From positions 25,238,599 to 25,298,598 of the forward strand of contig NC_088309.1 in assembly GCF_910592395.1 (NCBI RefSeq): a stretch of 60,000 bases of DNA. The letters run 5' to 3'. Below are positions 50,513-60,000 of the stretch, piece after piece. A program made the position numbers and the translations under genes. Positions within the stretch are counted from its first letter, which is position 1. Each line of letters begins with the position of its first letter. This stretch comes from Lineus longissimus. Lineage: Eukaryota; Nemertea; Pilidiophora; Heteronemertea; Lineidae. The notes below the pieces were generated by a model, which saw nothing but the letters and a program-made list of their open reading frames with translations, did no database searches and was not told the DNA's origin.

Positions 50513-50880
50513 ATTGTTGTCTGTGTTGACTTTCTCAACGATCCAGCAAGTTACAGTTTCATCTGTTTCCAGATATTCCATCACGGTCAACAAACTTTCG
50601 GAAATACATAGCTGGGTCACCACTGATTAATCGAGTACTCACTGTATCTCTATTTCTGAAGTCTAGACAATATGGAAAGCTACAATGTTTACTGATATTT
50701 TATCCAGGTGCCCGTTGTTTACTGCAGGGCATCATTGTCTGGGACGCCATGGGTCCTGTTTCGTCGAGCAAGTCAATATATTGATGCTTTCCTTGTAATA
50801 TGCAATCAAGTCTATGCTGGCACGAGTTCAAGCTATGCTCCAACTAACACCAGGCTTGATTGATTAGAAAGGTCAAATAC
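50513..50880. repeat. Tandem duplication unit, copy 1 (368 bp, uninterrupted)
   Basis: Starts ATTGTTGTCTGTGTTGAC and ends AAAGGTCAAATAC. It is directly followed by a second copy of the same unit. Copy 1 contains CTATTTCTGAAGTCTAG, the empty target site of the element that interrupts copy 2. It has no convincing coding content on either strand. Confidence 0.85.
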
Positions 50881-50917
50881 ATTGTTGTCTGTGTTGACTT
50901 TCTCAACGAACCAGCAA

Positions 50918-51379
50918 ACGTAACAACTACGAAGAATACGAAGAAGTGTTGCGTCATTATGACAATGTAAGTGGGTGTAAGGTGGTGTAACGAACCATAG
51001 TGATTCGTGCAGGTCATGTTAACACCAGCCTTTTGTTGTGAGTTATTTTGATTGCTGCTATATCTTCCCGCAATCTCCAAGATACATGTACTACTCTATA
51101 GCGAATACGACGGAATCGATGGGCTGCGAAAGATACAATTGATGGGCGATGCAAAACCTTCCTATGAAACTCTCATAGCACCCAACTTAATCAATCAGTT
51201 CCTTGGAAGTTAAACTCGACGATAAAATCACTTTTACTTGAGGTCGAACTTCTGTAGGGATTTGTTCGAGATAAGAAAGTTGCTATTTGCCATCAATTTA
51301 AGATGTCTGCTCGTAGTTGACGTACAAATAAACTGGTGATAGCTTTATAGATTTTGCGTTTCATTTACCATTTATGAAA
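50918..51379. mobile_element. 462-bp insertion in repeat copy 2
   Basis: Copy 1 reads CCAGCAAGTTACAG without interruption. In copy 2 the same sequence is split after CCAGCAA, with CAA repeated at the far side (50915-50917 and 51380-51382), a possible 3-bp target duplication. I see no terminal inverted repeats or poly-A tail, so the mechanism is unknown. Confidence 0.55.
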
Positions 51380-51499
51380 CAAGTTACAGTTTCATCTGTT
51401 TTCAGAGCAGATATTCCTGCAGGGCCAACAAACTTTCGGAAATACACAACTGGGTCACCACCGATTAATCGAGTACTTACCGTGTCTCTATTTTTGAAG

Positions 51500-52534
51500 G
51501 GCTTGTGGTATTCGACTCGATGACTCGACAACGCGATGACTCGATGACGCGATCAAGTTGGAATCTTTTTAAAGAATATCACTGCCTGGACTGTGATTTA
51601 TACATAGAATCATAAGTGGAGGAAAATAAAAAAGAACCGATCATTACCAACCCCTTTCCAGCTGTTTTCACCGTATCTAATCCGACCATTTTTCGTTTCC
51701 TACAAGTTCGCATTTTTGATAAAACCATGCGCCATGTTGCTATGCAAGCTTACCGTCAATACAGCTGAATACACCTAAATATAGCTGGTTCAGATCAACC
51801 TCCTACCCAGGTTCTTTACGAGCAGAAATTCCAATGTTAAAATGACACGCGAGTTCCTGGAGACAAGGTTGGCTCTGGATATCCGTTCAGCACGGCAATA
51901 TTAAATGTCCTATACACCTTTCCAGAAATGGGGCGCTGAGTGTCCGAAATAGTGATGTCATAAGGGGAAACTAGGCCTGTGGTGGAGGGACAAAGGAGAT
52001 AGTCATGGTTGACCAACACACTTGGATGCCTTTAATGACGGACAAGGGGGAAAAAGTTAGTTCCAATGCAAGCCACCAATTTCGGAAAGCATGTATAGGG
52101 GCTGATGTATTGGGGGAGGGGGGGGGGGGCAATGTCAAGGGGCGGAAGAGGGACTGAGTGACTGAGTCTAAAAAACTGCACATATGCAAAATTCCGATTG
52201 TTGACAGACTACCACATGACATCTGACATTGGCCACTAGAAGCTTGTTTGTCAATTAAATCTCCTGTCATTTTGCATGCTATGAAACTTCCGCGAGTCCT
52301 TTAAATATCAAAATCAATCGCGGGGACCAATCTTCAGTGGCCATGGCTGGGGGGGGGGGCACATCCTTCTACATACCGTAGCTGGGTATGGGAAGGCCGA
52401 GCTAAAACCTCTGCTGTTGCAGCGGTAGCCCGGAGACCAGGATCATGGGATTCCGTATTTTAGCAAAGTCCATAGCAACGATCGCGTCATCGAGCCATCG
52501 CGTCGTCGAGTCATCGAGTCGAATACCACAAGCC
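51500..52534. mobile_element. Mutator-like (MULE-type) non-autonomous DNA transposon, 1035 bp
   Basis: Terminal inverted repeats of 55 bp (51500-51554 and 52480-52534) begin GGCTTGTGGTATTCGACTCG and differ at only two positions. The repeats are themselves built of CGATGACTCGA / GCGATGACTCGATGACGCGAT phrases. The element is flanked by a perfect 9-bp direct duplication TTTTTGAAG (51491-51499, 52535-52543). Copy 1 of the surrounding repeat shows the single-copy site TTTCTGAAG. Nine-bp duplications with long inverted repeats are characteristic of Mutator-like elements; the superfamily is inferred from this, since no transposase is present. The interior holds poly-G runs (52118-52129 and 52349-52359) and a block found again at 54860. 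Confidence 0.85.
51911..52099. repeat. 189-bp block shared with 54860-55049 (copy inside the transposon)
   Basis: Begins TATACACCTTTCCAG and ends GCATGTATAGG. It differs from the outside copy by only a few bases, including a short indel (GGCCTGTGG versus GGCCTTATGG) that shifts any reading frame. It is either a captured genomic fragment or a small independent repeat. Confidence 0.8.
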
Positions 52535-52760
52535 TTTTTGAAGTCTAGACAATATGGAAAGCTACAATGTTTACTGATAGTTTATCCAGGTGCCCCTTGT
52601 TTACTGCAGGGCATCATTGTCTAGGTCGCCATGGGTCCTGTTTAGTCGAGCAAGTCAATATTGATGCTTTCCTTGTAATATGCAATCAAGTCTATGCTGG
52701 CACGAGTTCAAGCTCTGCTCCAACTAACACCAGGCTTGATTGATTAGAAAGGTCAAATAC

Positions 52761-55700
52761 ATGTGCTATACGTTTGTTTAGGTGCTAATAGGCCTCGAAA
52801 CTTTCCAAAGTACCGATTAAATCTGATTTTTCAATATTCAGGTCAATCATGTCAATAAAGTTACCAGCTTTCAGTCCTGCTAAGGTTAAGTTATGAGTTT
52901 TCAATAGTACAGAAACAACAACAATGTTTGATAGTGTACCAGAATGTCATGTTGTTGTTGAACTTTTCTCGTGACTCGTCAGTTTGGGCCTCTGCCATTA
53001 AGGTTGGCAAAGAAAGTCTGCATGAGCGATCGACTGAAGACGGCGAAGATCCGGGACGAGAGTAGATACATGTAATTACCTTCACAGTATTTCGATTATA
53101 ACAAATCGTGACATATGGATGATTTTTATATTGAAACATAATTATAATTTAGATTGATAAATATCCAATGTTGATACGAACTCGACACGATGGCACCTGA
53201 CCTCAATTTATTTTCATTCTTTTATTATCATAACATTGAAACAATTCAGCAATTCGAAGATGATTGTGATTGTGACAAATACATAAATCAAAGTACGCAA
53301 TTATAAGAATAGATTTGTATAATGTAGTGAATTCTGGTGAAAACTTCGATAATATTTATGGCAGCACTTGGCTGAAATCACCGAGATTTTCGTAGCAGCA
53401 TATGCGACCCGTCACAGCAAAACCAGGCGCATATCGATCAGAAGATGAGCCTAAATGACACCAGGAGATCATGGAAGAAATTGATGTGCTCATATTTCAC
53501 AAAAGGCAGACAACAGAGAAATGAACAAACAGTCCGTCTCAACCTTCCAAGCTCAGAGCGACATGCGCCTGGTTTTGCTGTGAAGGGTCACATATGTCCA
53601 GTGTACCATGACAAAAACACTATGTTTGTCTGGTGCTGGTAAAAACTGAAAGATAGCAAAATATGTACATGTCTGCTTTAAGCTTTATTCACAATCAACA
53701 AAACATCCCGATTGGGTGTACACAATGATAATAACAAATAAGCCTATTTGACAAACTTGGAAACTGAAATCGGAGAGCGCGTTCAAGTATGCCAGCACCA
53801 CGAATTCGTCCATTCTCATCCTGTGACAGGATACGAACGATACTGGGGCAGGAACCAACAGGTTCACTTGTCCGGCCGTAAGAAATCAGGTTCAAATCCT
53901 GCTCACGGCGCAAATATGGAATCCCCAGCTTCGTGAAAGCAGAGCATACATAAAACACACCTGAACGCTTTGGTTCTTTATGTATGTCTGGTTATACAGT
54001 CACCAACACAGCCCAAATAGCCACACGTAATAACAATAGGACGATAATAATAACACAAGCGTATCGGTGCGGGTGAATACGGCACACAATTAAAACCTAC
54101 ACGATGCAATTCAATTTATTTGTCAGGGCCCATGAGGCTGTTACGGAAGAAAAGACAAAGGCCCTACATATTATACATGTAAATCCATAGGCCTACTTGC
54201 TGTTATCAAGTATGATTACACACTTCTGCAGTGTGTTCTTGGTAGCAAAGTGAAATGAAAAAGGGTTTTAGATCTACATTCCATGTACATGTACTTCTAA
54301 TGAATAAAAAATAACCTTGATGTGCTGTTTTTTGTGCGTGGTCGTGCGATGAGGTCAAATTGGATTCAATCCAATTAAATTGCGTACTTGTATTTATTTT
54401 GACATTCTGCAAATGAATTTGAAAACATGATAGAAAACTAATTCAATATGCCCATAACAGTCAACATGATATTCATTAATATTTATAACGAACCCACACA
54501 CTCACACGGAGACAGCAACGGGTGGTGTACTAAAATTTGCGATTTGTGGAATTTATGCATGCCAACTCCCCCGCAAGGAAACATGTGCTAGTAGGCTAAA
54601 TCATGAAATGACTGCATTTCAAATGAAACATGACTTGAGTTTTCAGTTTGTTGTTTTGGTTTTTATAATGAAGAGAGAGGCGTGGAAAATTCATGTTTTA
54701 TTCAACCGCGGAATTTATCTCGATACAGAAATGACAACAATCTGATAAGAGAGGCTATCACTATTAAAGGCCTACTGAACGCTCGGCTGTCCAGCAACGG
54801 ACGTCACATCACCGCGATATGACTACACTGGTGTATGGACTGTTCGGCACCCGCACTGATATACACCTTTCCAGAAATGGGGCGCTGAGTGTCCGAAATA
54901 GTGATGTCATAAGGGGAAACTAGGCCTTATGGTGGAGGGACAAAGGAGATAGTCATGGTTGACCAACACACTTGGATGCCTTTAATGACGGACAAGGGGG
55001 AAAAAGTTAGTTCCAATGCAAGCCACCAATTTCGGGAAGCATGTATAGGCCTACTATGCTATATGACACTGACCCTTTATCTTACAACCAATGTGTGCAG
55101 AATATTCATTAGTGTAAACATGTAAGACAACAACATGAAAATCCCTTTAACTGAAAAGGGAACTTCTTTAATTTACATTTCAAGTTCTTCTGAATCATTG
55201 TTACATTGTTGTTTAACCATGAAGTCAGTCAATGTGTGTCTGAAATCGTCTCGACATATATTCTCATCGTTTTGGAGTGGAATCCTGGAGATGTTATTGA
55301 AGAAACTCTCGAGGGTCGATATTTGAAAAACACTGTACTCGTACGTTTGATTGATGGCAACTGTCTCATAACTGCTCACATGTGGCGTTAACCAACCAGT
55401 GCATGGTGACGCCTCATCTCGGTAACGCCCAAAGCCACAAACCACAATTCATTCTCTGCACTTAATGACTCTTGTAGCTTGACCACGCTTTTTGTCATTC
55501 CACCAGAAGTTAAACAAGTGCGTTTACTGCAGCATTTGCAAGCTTAAGGATCTTATCATTGTTTCAAGAAATAATACCCCAGGGCAACTACGTGCAATAC
55601 CAGGCGAGGAGAACCTCTGATACAGTCAAGGAACCCCTCGTTCACGCGATCGAACCACGTCACTGCAAACAATATCAATCACCAACCATGTTTTTCCATG

Positions 55701-56900
55701 TTCCCTACATGTGGTGACATCAAGTCACGTGATATTATCCCGTACATTGTCAGCGGTCCTCATCGCCTTCATCATTGAGTTATTCGGACTCTATTCTGTG
55801 TTTGCGATGACTGAGCTCTGGCGTCATCGAAGTACACCACCTGACGATGCCCAAGTAAAATTATCAGTCGTCTTTAAGAGGTTCTACTTGTGACCCTTCT
55901 GACATCAGAAACTAGGTTTTAGGTGCACTGCAACCATGTGTTAGGTGCTGATATCCCAGCAAGAGTTTAAATAGATGCAATAGATATACAATGCATAATG
56001 ATATTGTATAGAATTTTCTTCATTGCAATAGCAATAATATCTTGAGGTCAATGAGGACGTTTGTTGCCAATACATCGCCGAAGGACACGGATTTCATCTT
56101 CGTGGACAAATTGATTATGATTTCGCGATGGCATCTTTAGTTCGATGCACCGTAGTTGATGCTTAGCAATGCACATCGTGATAGGCCTGCAGTCGATACA
56201 ATCGATATCCTTCCTCTTCCTGGGCTAATCAATTATAAACGATTATAGTCATAAGCTGAATAGACCTTGAGACCAGGAAAGTAACCTCGAGGCTCCTGAC
56301 AAGATGAAAGATGTGATGGGAAGGAGGCTATTTTAGGCGTGGTTTCTTAGAAGAAGACGAGCCTCCTTAATCCGAATAATGACTCGTTTCATAATTACAT
56401 GGAGACAAGGATGGAGAGATCGGACTGAGGGTTTGACGCAAAACCAACATTTCTTGGAAACAGTTGTTACAAGACCCTAAACGACGAAATCAAACAGCGT
56501 TACCTCATATTTTCATATTATAAGCCCTACATGTAGCCAATATTCGCAACAGCAAGTGTCGTTTATAAGCCTACACGTAGCTAGTGGAGCAGCATCTGTA
56601 TCCTAAAATTGCCCCAGTGTTACACGGCTCCCATTCCCATTTTGTATATAGCCTACATATATATCTAAGCGTTGTCTCAGAACGGGATAGAAAATGAACA
56701 AAACATGATATGGGATAGATAATTTCTAAAATAGTCAGTCGGCCCTTTCTGTGATCTAGCTGACTTTTGTGCGAGCACACATGAGATATTGACAGAATCG
56801 AAACTAAAGTCACTTCACTGAGACATAGCCTCTGAAGCACCACTCGACTCTTCCGCAAACCAACACAAAATCGCTATATCGTCTGCTCCAGCCATGGTCA
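52761..56900. other. Spacer, no gene recognised
   Basis: Apart from the shared block at 54860-55049, nothing firm. A TTCAATTTATTTGTCAGGGC phrase near 54111 could be the end of an old retroposed sequence on the minus strand, but there is no supporting body. Confidence 0.35.
54860..55049. repeat. 190-bp block shared with 51911-52099 (copy outside the transposon)
   Basis: Near-identical to the internal block of the 1035-bp element but not flanked by its terminal repeats. The ends TATACA...TGTATA are weakly inverted, leaving open that this is a separate small element with a TA target. Confidence 0.8.
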
Positions 56901-56939
56901 GAGACCCGGATTGTAAACAAAACGCGCCATGATCGTCTG

Positions 56940-56951
56940 CAAAATGGCGGC
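56940..56951 (+). promoter_or_regulatory. YY1 start-site element (candidate promoter)
   Basis: CAAAATGGCGGC is the classical YY1 element found just downstream of animal housekeeping transcription starts. The ATG inside it opens only a six-codon frame. A longer open frame starts at 57018 (MPLNEFDVSTWYHDYHGRSR...) and could be spliced at CACAG|GTAAAC (57237/57238). I do not recognise that protein and found no in-phase next exon. Confidence 0.35.
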
Positions 56952-57017
56952 TTCTGTGTTATGACGCATGAGGTCACTAAGTGCAGCTTGACTCAGTCTG
57001 TATTGGTATGATGGTGA

Positions 57018-57237
57018 ATGCCATTGAATGAGTTTGATGTTAGCACGTGGTACCATGACTACCATGGCCGGAGTCGTGGCTACGACCAGTTAGGTCTTCC
57101 AGTGAAAGAGGCAGAGCTCAGTGTGTCTTTATTGTTGGTTAATGTCACGGATGCGGGATTCTGTCGCAATGGCGTCTGTTCGCGGATGATTAATGAGGCT
57201 GTTGGCATCAAGGGGCAGAGAACTATTTGGTACACAG
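57018..57237 (+). CDS. Possible first coding exon, unknown product
   Basis: An open frame starting 70 bp downstream of the YY1 element and ending at a plausible donor (phase 1). It includes VNVTDAGFCRNGVCSRMINE. No domain is recognised. Two upstream ATGs (56944 and 57009) open very short frames. It may be chance. Confidence 0.2.
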
Positions 57238-58908
57238 GTAAACGATCCAAAAAGTACGACGGGTATCGGCGCTAACCCTTCTTAGTCATACCGGCCAGCA
57301 CTTATTCCCCTCACTCGACAGAAAACGAAAGTTTACCATCCTAATTAGAAACGACGTTAATGAGTGGAATGGTTGGTCGGAAGGAATACCAGCGGGTAAT
57401 AATGATGACCAGTTAGCAACCGTAATTGCCTCTCTTACATTTAGATATCTTTCGAATCTTCATTATCTTCTCATTGAAGGGGTGATTATTAGTGGTGTCT
57501 TCCTTTTTAATTAGGTTGTATGGTCTTCATTTTTGCAAATGAGCCTCGTACTCCGTCATATTGTAATGAGCAAGCGCCTAGAGCAAGGCCCGGACGAATG
57601 GCAATACGGTGGAGTCCGCAATCCCTCTGAAGCCCGAGGGCTGATCTTGTTACTAATGTCCATATCTGGTGACATGCTAAACGGGCCACGTCCTTGCTTC
57701 GGGTCACTCACGCCTCAAGCTGTGAAGTGATGAGGAGGCTGTCTCGTATAGTGATGCTTTCTATTGTTGTGATTAATTGGCTCATCCTTTACGACTTTTG
57801 TAATCTTAGAACACCATACTTCGTGAATCGATGCTTTTACGAAGCCAATGGGCGACTATTGCCAATGATGCGACAAGATGCTTTCATTTTGTTACCGTTG
57901 CTGCTTTGATGATACCCTCATCTGCCGGAGAAAAGCCTAGAAAGGATGCAGTCAAGCCTGTTATCGTCACAGTCTGCTGCAGAGAGAAATTCGCCTCCGA
58001 AGCGGGACGCGTCGCCTTCGCCCAAGATCCGGACGCAACATCTTTTTGTTCTAATTGGAAAAAAAATCAGTGAATGTTCAGGTTTTCCCAGTTCACATCC
58101 GTACGCAATTATAAAATACATACGTCCCAATGAGTTAAAGCTGTTCAAAGTAAAACGTCTAACTACTTGTATATGTGAACCCATCATTTTTATTTTACAT
58201 TTCCTTTCAACTTGAAACCGATCGATTGAATAAATGTCAAATTGTAAAAGTGTGTAAAGTGATAAATTCATAACAGGATATCATTGAATAAATTGGAATA
58301 CTTATGGACAATTAAGTGTGTTTAAATTGCTTCACATCGGACAATCAATTGATTTTCAAATTTAGGAAAGGGCCGTTAAGCATTGTTCTATTAATCGACT
58401 CAAGGGCAGCTGTTGTTATCAATTACTACGAGCAACAAATAGATTGATCAAAACTAATAAACAGAACATGTGACCCATCATCACATGGAATCAGCTTGTC
58501 TCCTGACCGACGTCACTATTTGCGTTTGATTCAGTTGGAGTCAGGGACGCAAAACATTAAAAACAATACTAACAACACCCAACTGAATGATATCACAGAA
58601 TCATTCGAATCAGCTGTGGACACATGTTTTGTCACTTTCAAGGAATTTTTATCACTCATGCCTTGATGGTGAGGACACCAGCTACAGGCATCGAAACGGA
58701 CAATTAAATATGAAAGTGACGATTCGTAAACAATATGAGTATGTGCAGATATGTATTGATAACATGAGCCGGACATCTGGTGAGAGATCATTCACTCTCA
58801 ATCGGACACATTCCTGGTAATGAAATTGGAAAAAGTCCCTTTTCCGTACTCGGCATGAGCTGACCATGGCAGACCTCGCCCAATTTTATACTTTCTGGCA
58901 ATATTTAG

Positions 58909-58995
58909 GTGCCTGCGGTCTGGCGCTGTGTCATTGAGGACCATTCTACTGGCGCCAGGTCCGTATCACAAATTGAATCACTCCCAGATGAAGAG
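58909..58995 (+). CDS. Possible internal exon, unknown product
   Basis: An 87-bp stretch with a plausible acceptor (AATATTTAG, to 58908) and a strong donor (GAAGAG|GTAAGA at 58995/58996). In phase 0 it reads VPAVWRCVIEDHSTGARSVS, then QIESLPDEE, which looks protein-like. A second forward frame is also open, so coding status is not proven. I do not recognise the family. It is not in phase with the candidate exon ending at 57237. Confidence 0.3.
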
Positions 58996-60000
58996 GTAAG
59001 ATAAGGCCAATCATGAAATCGACTTTTGAAAATTTTCCAATTTGTACGAAACTTCTTTTTTGGGGTTTATTCTCGGCCATGTTCAAAAGCTTAATAAAAT
59101 GGTCATCAAGATTCTCAATTGTTCGGGCGAAGCTTCTTACTGGCGATCGTGTCCCCTCAAGGGATGCAAGACTGGATGTTATCCGATTGAAGTAGGGAAT
59201 GACTTGATACAGTCAGGTCTGATGAAATCTCAATCAAAACGTGGCCTCTGATCGTATCTTCTGTTCAATATTTCAGGAAGATTGCTACCATCAGCTTGGT
59301 TGAGTGAGTATTGGCCAGAGCTAAGATAACAGAAACATTTTGAACCGCATTCTACCACTAATCCGCCAGTAGGGATGGAACAGCTTGTATGAGACCTTTG
59401 ATGACAAACAACAATTCCAACATTAATGAACACAAGTTCACAAAGATGGCAATTCTCGATACGCGATGTTGTCAATTGTAACCCGGTAAAGCCGGTGCGA
59501 AAAGGCCACGTTACTTAGCGTGTAACAGTTGGCACCACACGGCACAGGTGCACGACTTGGCCAAAACCATCAGGGAAGGCACAATGTAGGTCATTCTCAT
59601 TAAAAGTGTCAATGATTTTCAATTTTCGATAATAATCTCGAATCGAAATTGCTCGCCTTACTGCTCACACGATTATTATTGTGCTTTCGAGAGTGCTATT
59701 GTTTTGGGGAGTATTGCCTGAAGAGGGAGGTAAGCGACGACACTTGACGCTGCCGCATATTCACATCCGTTCGTGCTCAGTGATTCGTGATAATTTGGCG
59801 TTTCTACAACTGTTATAAGCGTCTTTCTGCAATTAATCGGCAGCAGCTCGATTTGAGTTCTTCCTCCAACAGCCAAGTCATACCATAATGAGTGGGCCAG
59901 CGATTTTATGTCAAGCACTTCGACGTACTTTGGGTCAAGGGATCAATTTGAATGATGACCGCTCTCTCAAAACCATCGCGGCTGTGGGTCTGTTCGATCG
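58996..60000. other. Right-edge sequence, no gene recognised
   Basis: If 58909-58995 is an exon, this would be the beginning of its downstream intron. Open frames here (for example on the minus strand at 59676-59918) lack motifs and splice support. Confidence 0.3.

Larger units (their letters stand above)
50881..52760. repeat. Tandem duplication unit, copy 2 (interrupted by two insertions)
   Basis: Pieces 50881-50917, 51380-51499 and 52544-52760 align in order with copy 1. Removing the two insertions and one target duplication leaves 374 bp against 368 bp in copy 1. This shows that the duplication came first and the insertions later. Confidence 0.85.

Noticed and set aside
50487-50520. AAATATGCAGACGAC read as the YADD motif of a reverse transcriptase
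   Set aside because: The frame closes soon after and no other reverse-transcriptase motif is found upstream or downstream.
51837-52270. Two overlapping minus-strand open frames inside the 1035-bp transposon as a transposase
   Set aside because: Too short, no transposase motifs, and the shared 189-bp block has a frame-shifting indel relative to its other copy.
53880-53910. GGTTCAAATCC, a perfect B-box word, as a tRNA gene
   Set aside because: No A box at the right distance and no 5' strand complementary to the would-be acceptor stem (TCACGGC); at most a SINE relic.

Overview
The window is animal nuclear DNA, most likely from a marine invertebrate. It contains spliced genes with GT-AG introns, tRNA-derived SINEs, foldback and MITE-type DNA elements, long gene-poor stretches, and many TACATGTA-type and TAGGCCTA-type words. 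I lean towards an echinoderm, hemichordate or mollusc, but cannot name a species. There are no operons, prokaryotic genes, CRISPR arrays, rRNA genes or intact tRNA genes.

Only one protein-coding gene can be named with confidence. Positions 312-3073 on the plus strand hold the last five coding exons of an RNFT1/RNFT2-family membrane-anchored RING-finger ubiquitin ligase. All junctions are GT-AG and in phase. The 5' part of the gene lies beyond the left edge. Intron 3 carries a foldback element (about 1434-1977) and intron 4 a tRNA-derived SINE.

From 3.1 to 28.7 kb the DNA is AT-rich and poor in CpG, with no exon I can defend. It holds a second SINE (4825-4972), a 951-bp long-inverted-repeat element of foldback/TU type (8458-9408), a duplicated AGGTCA-rich segment (10.4 kb), decayed repeats and a 34-bp minisatellite (23685-23875). 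A 54-bp minisatellite of about 14 copies (28682-29445) sits at its right end.

From about 29.5 kb to the end, CpG density is several-fold higher. Candidate promoter elements lie here: an RFX X-box at 33598, ETS plus YY1-like sites at 35.1 kb, a perfect NRF1 palindrome at 48560 and a YY1 site at 56940. Several short palindromic MITE-like hairpins are also present. No gene could be identified behind these elements. Two weak exon candidates (35173-35271 and 58909-58995) are listed with low confidence.

The best-resolved non-genic structure is a repeat nest at 50.5-52.8 kb. A 368-bp unit is tandemly duplicated. Its second copy is interrupted by a 462-bp insertion and by a 1035-bp element with 55-bp terminal inverted repeats and a perfect 9-bp target-site duplication, as in Mutator-like elements. 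The first copy provides the empty site. An internal 189-bp block of that element recurs almost unchanged at 54860-55049.

I did not find a new multi-gene system. The most interesting material is the structure of the mobile elements and the abrupt change in CpG content.
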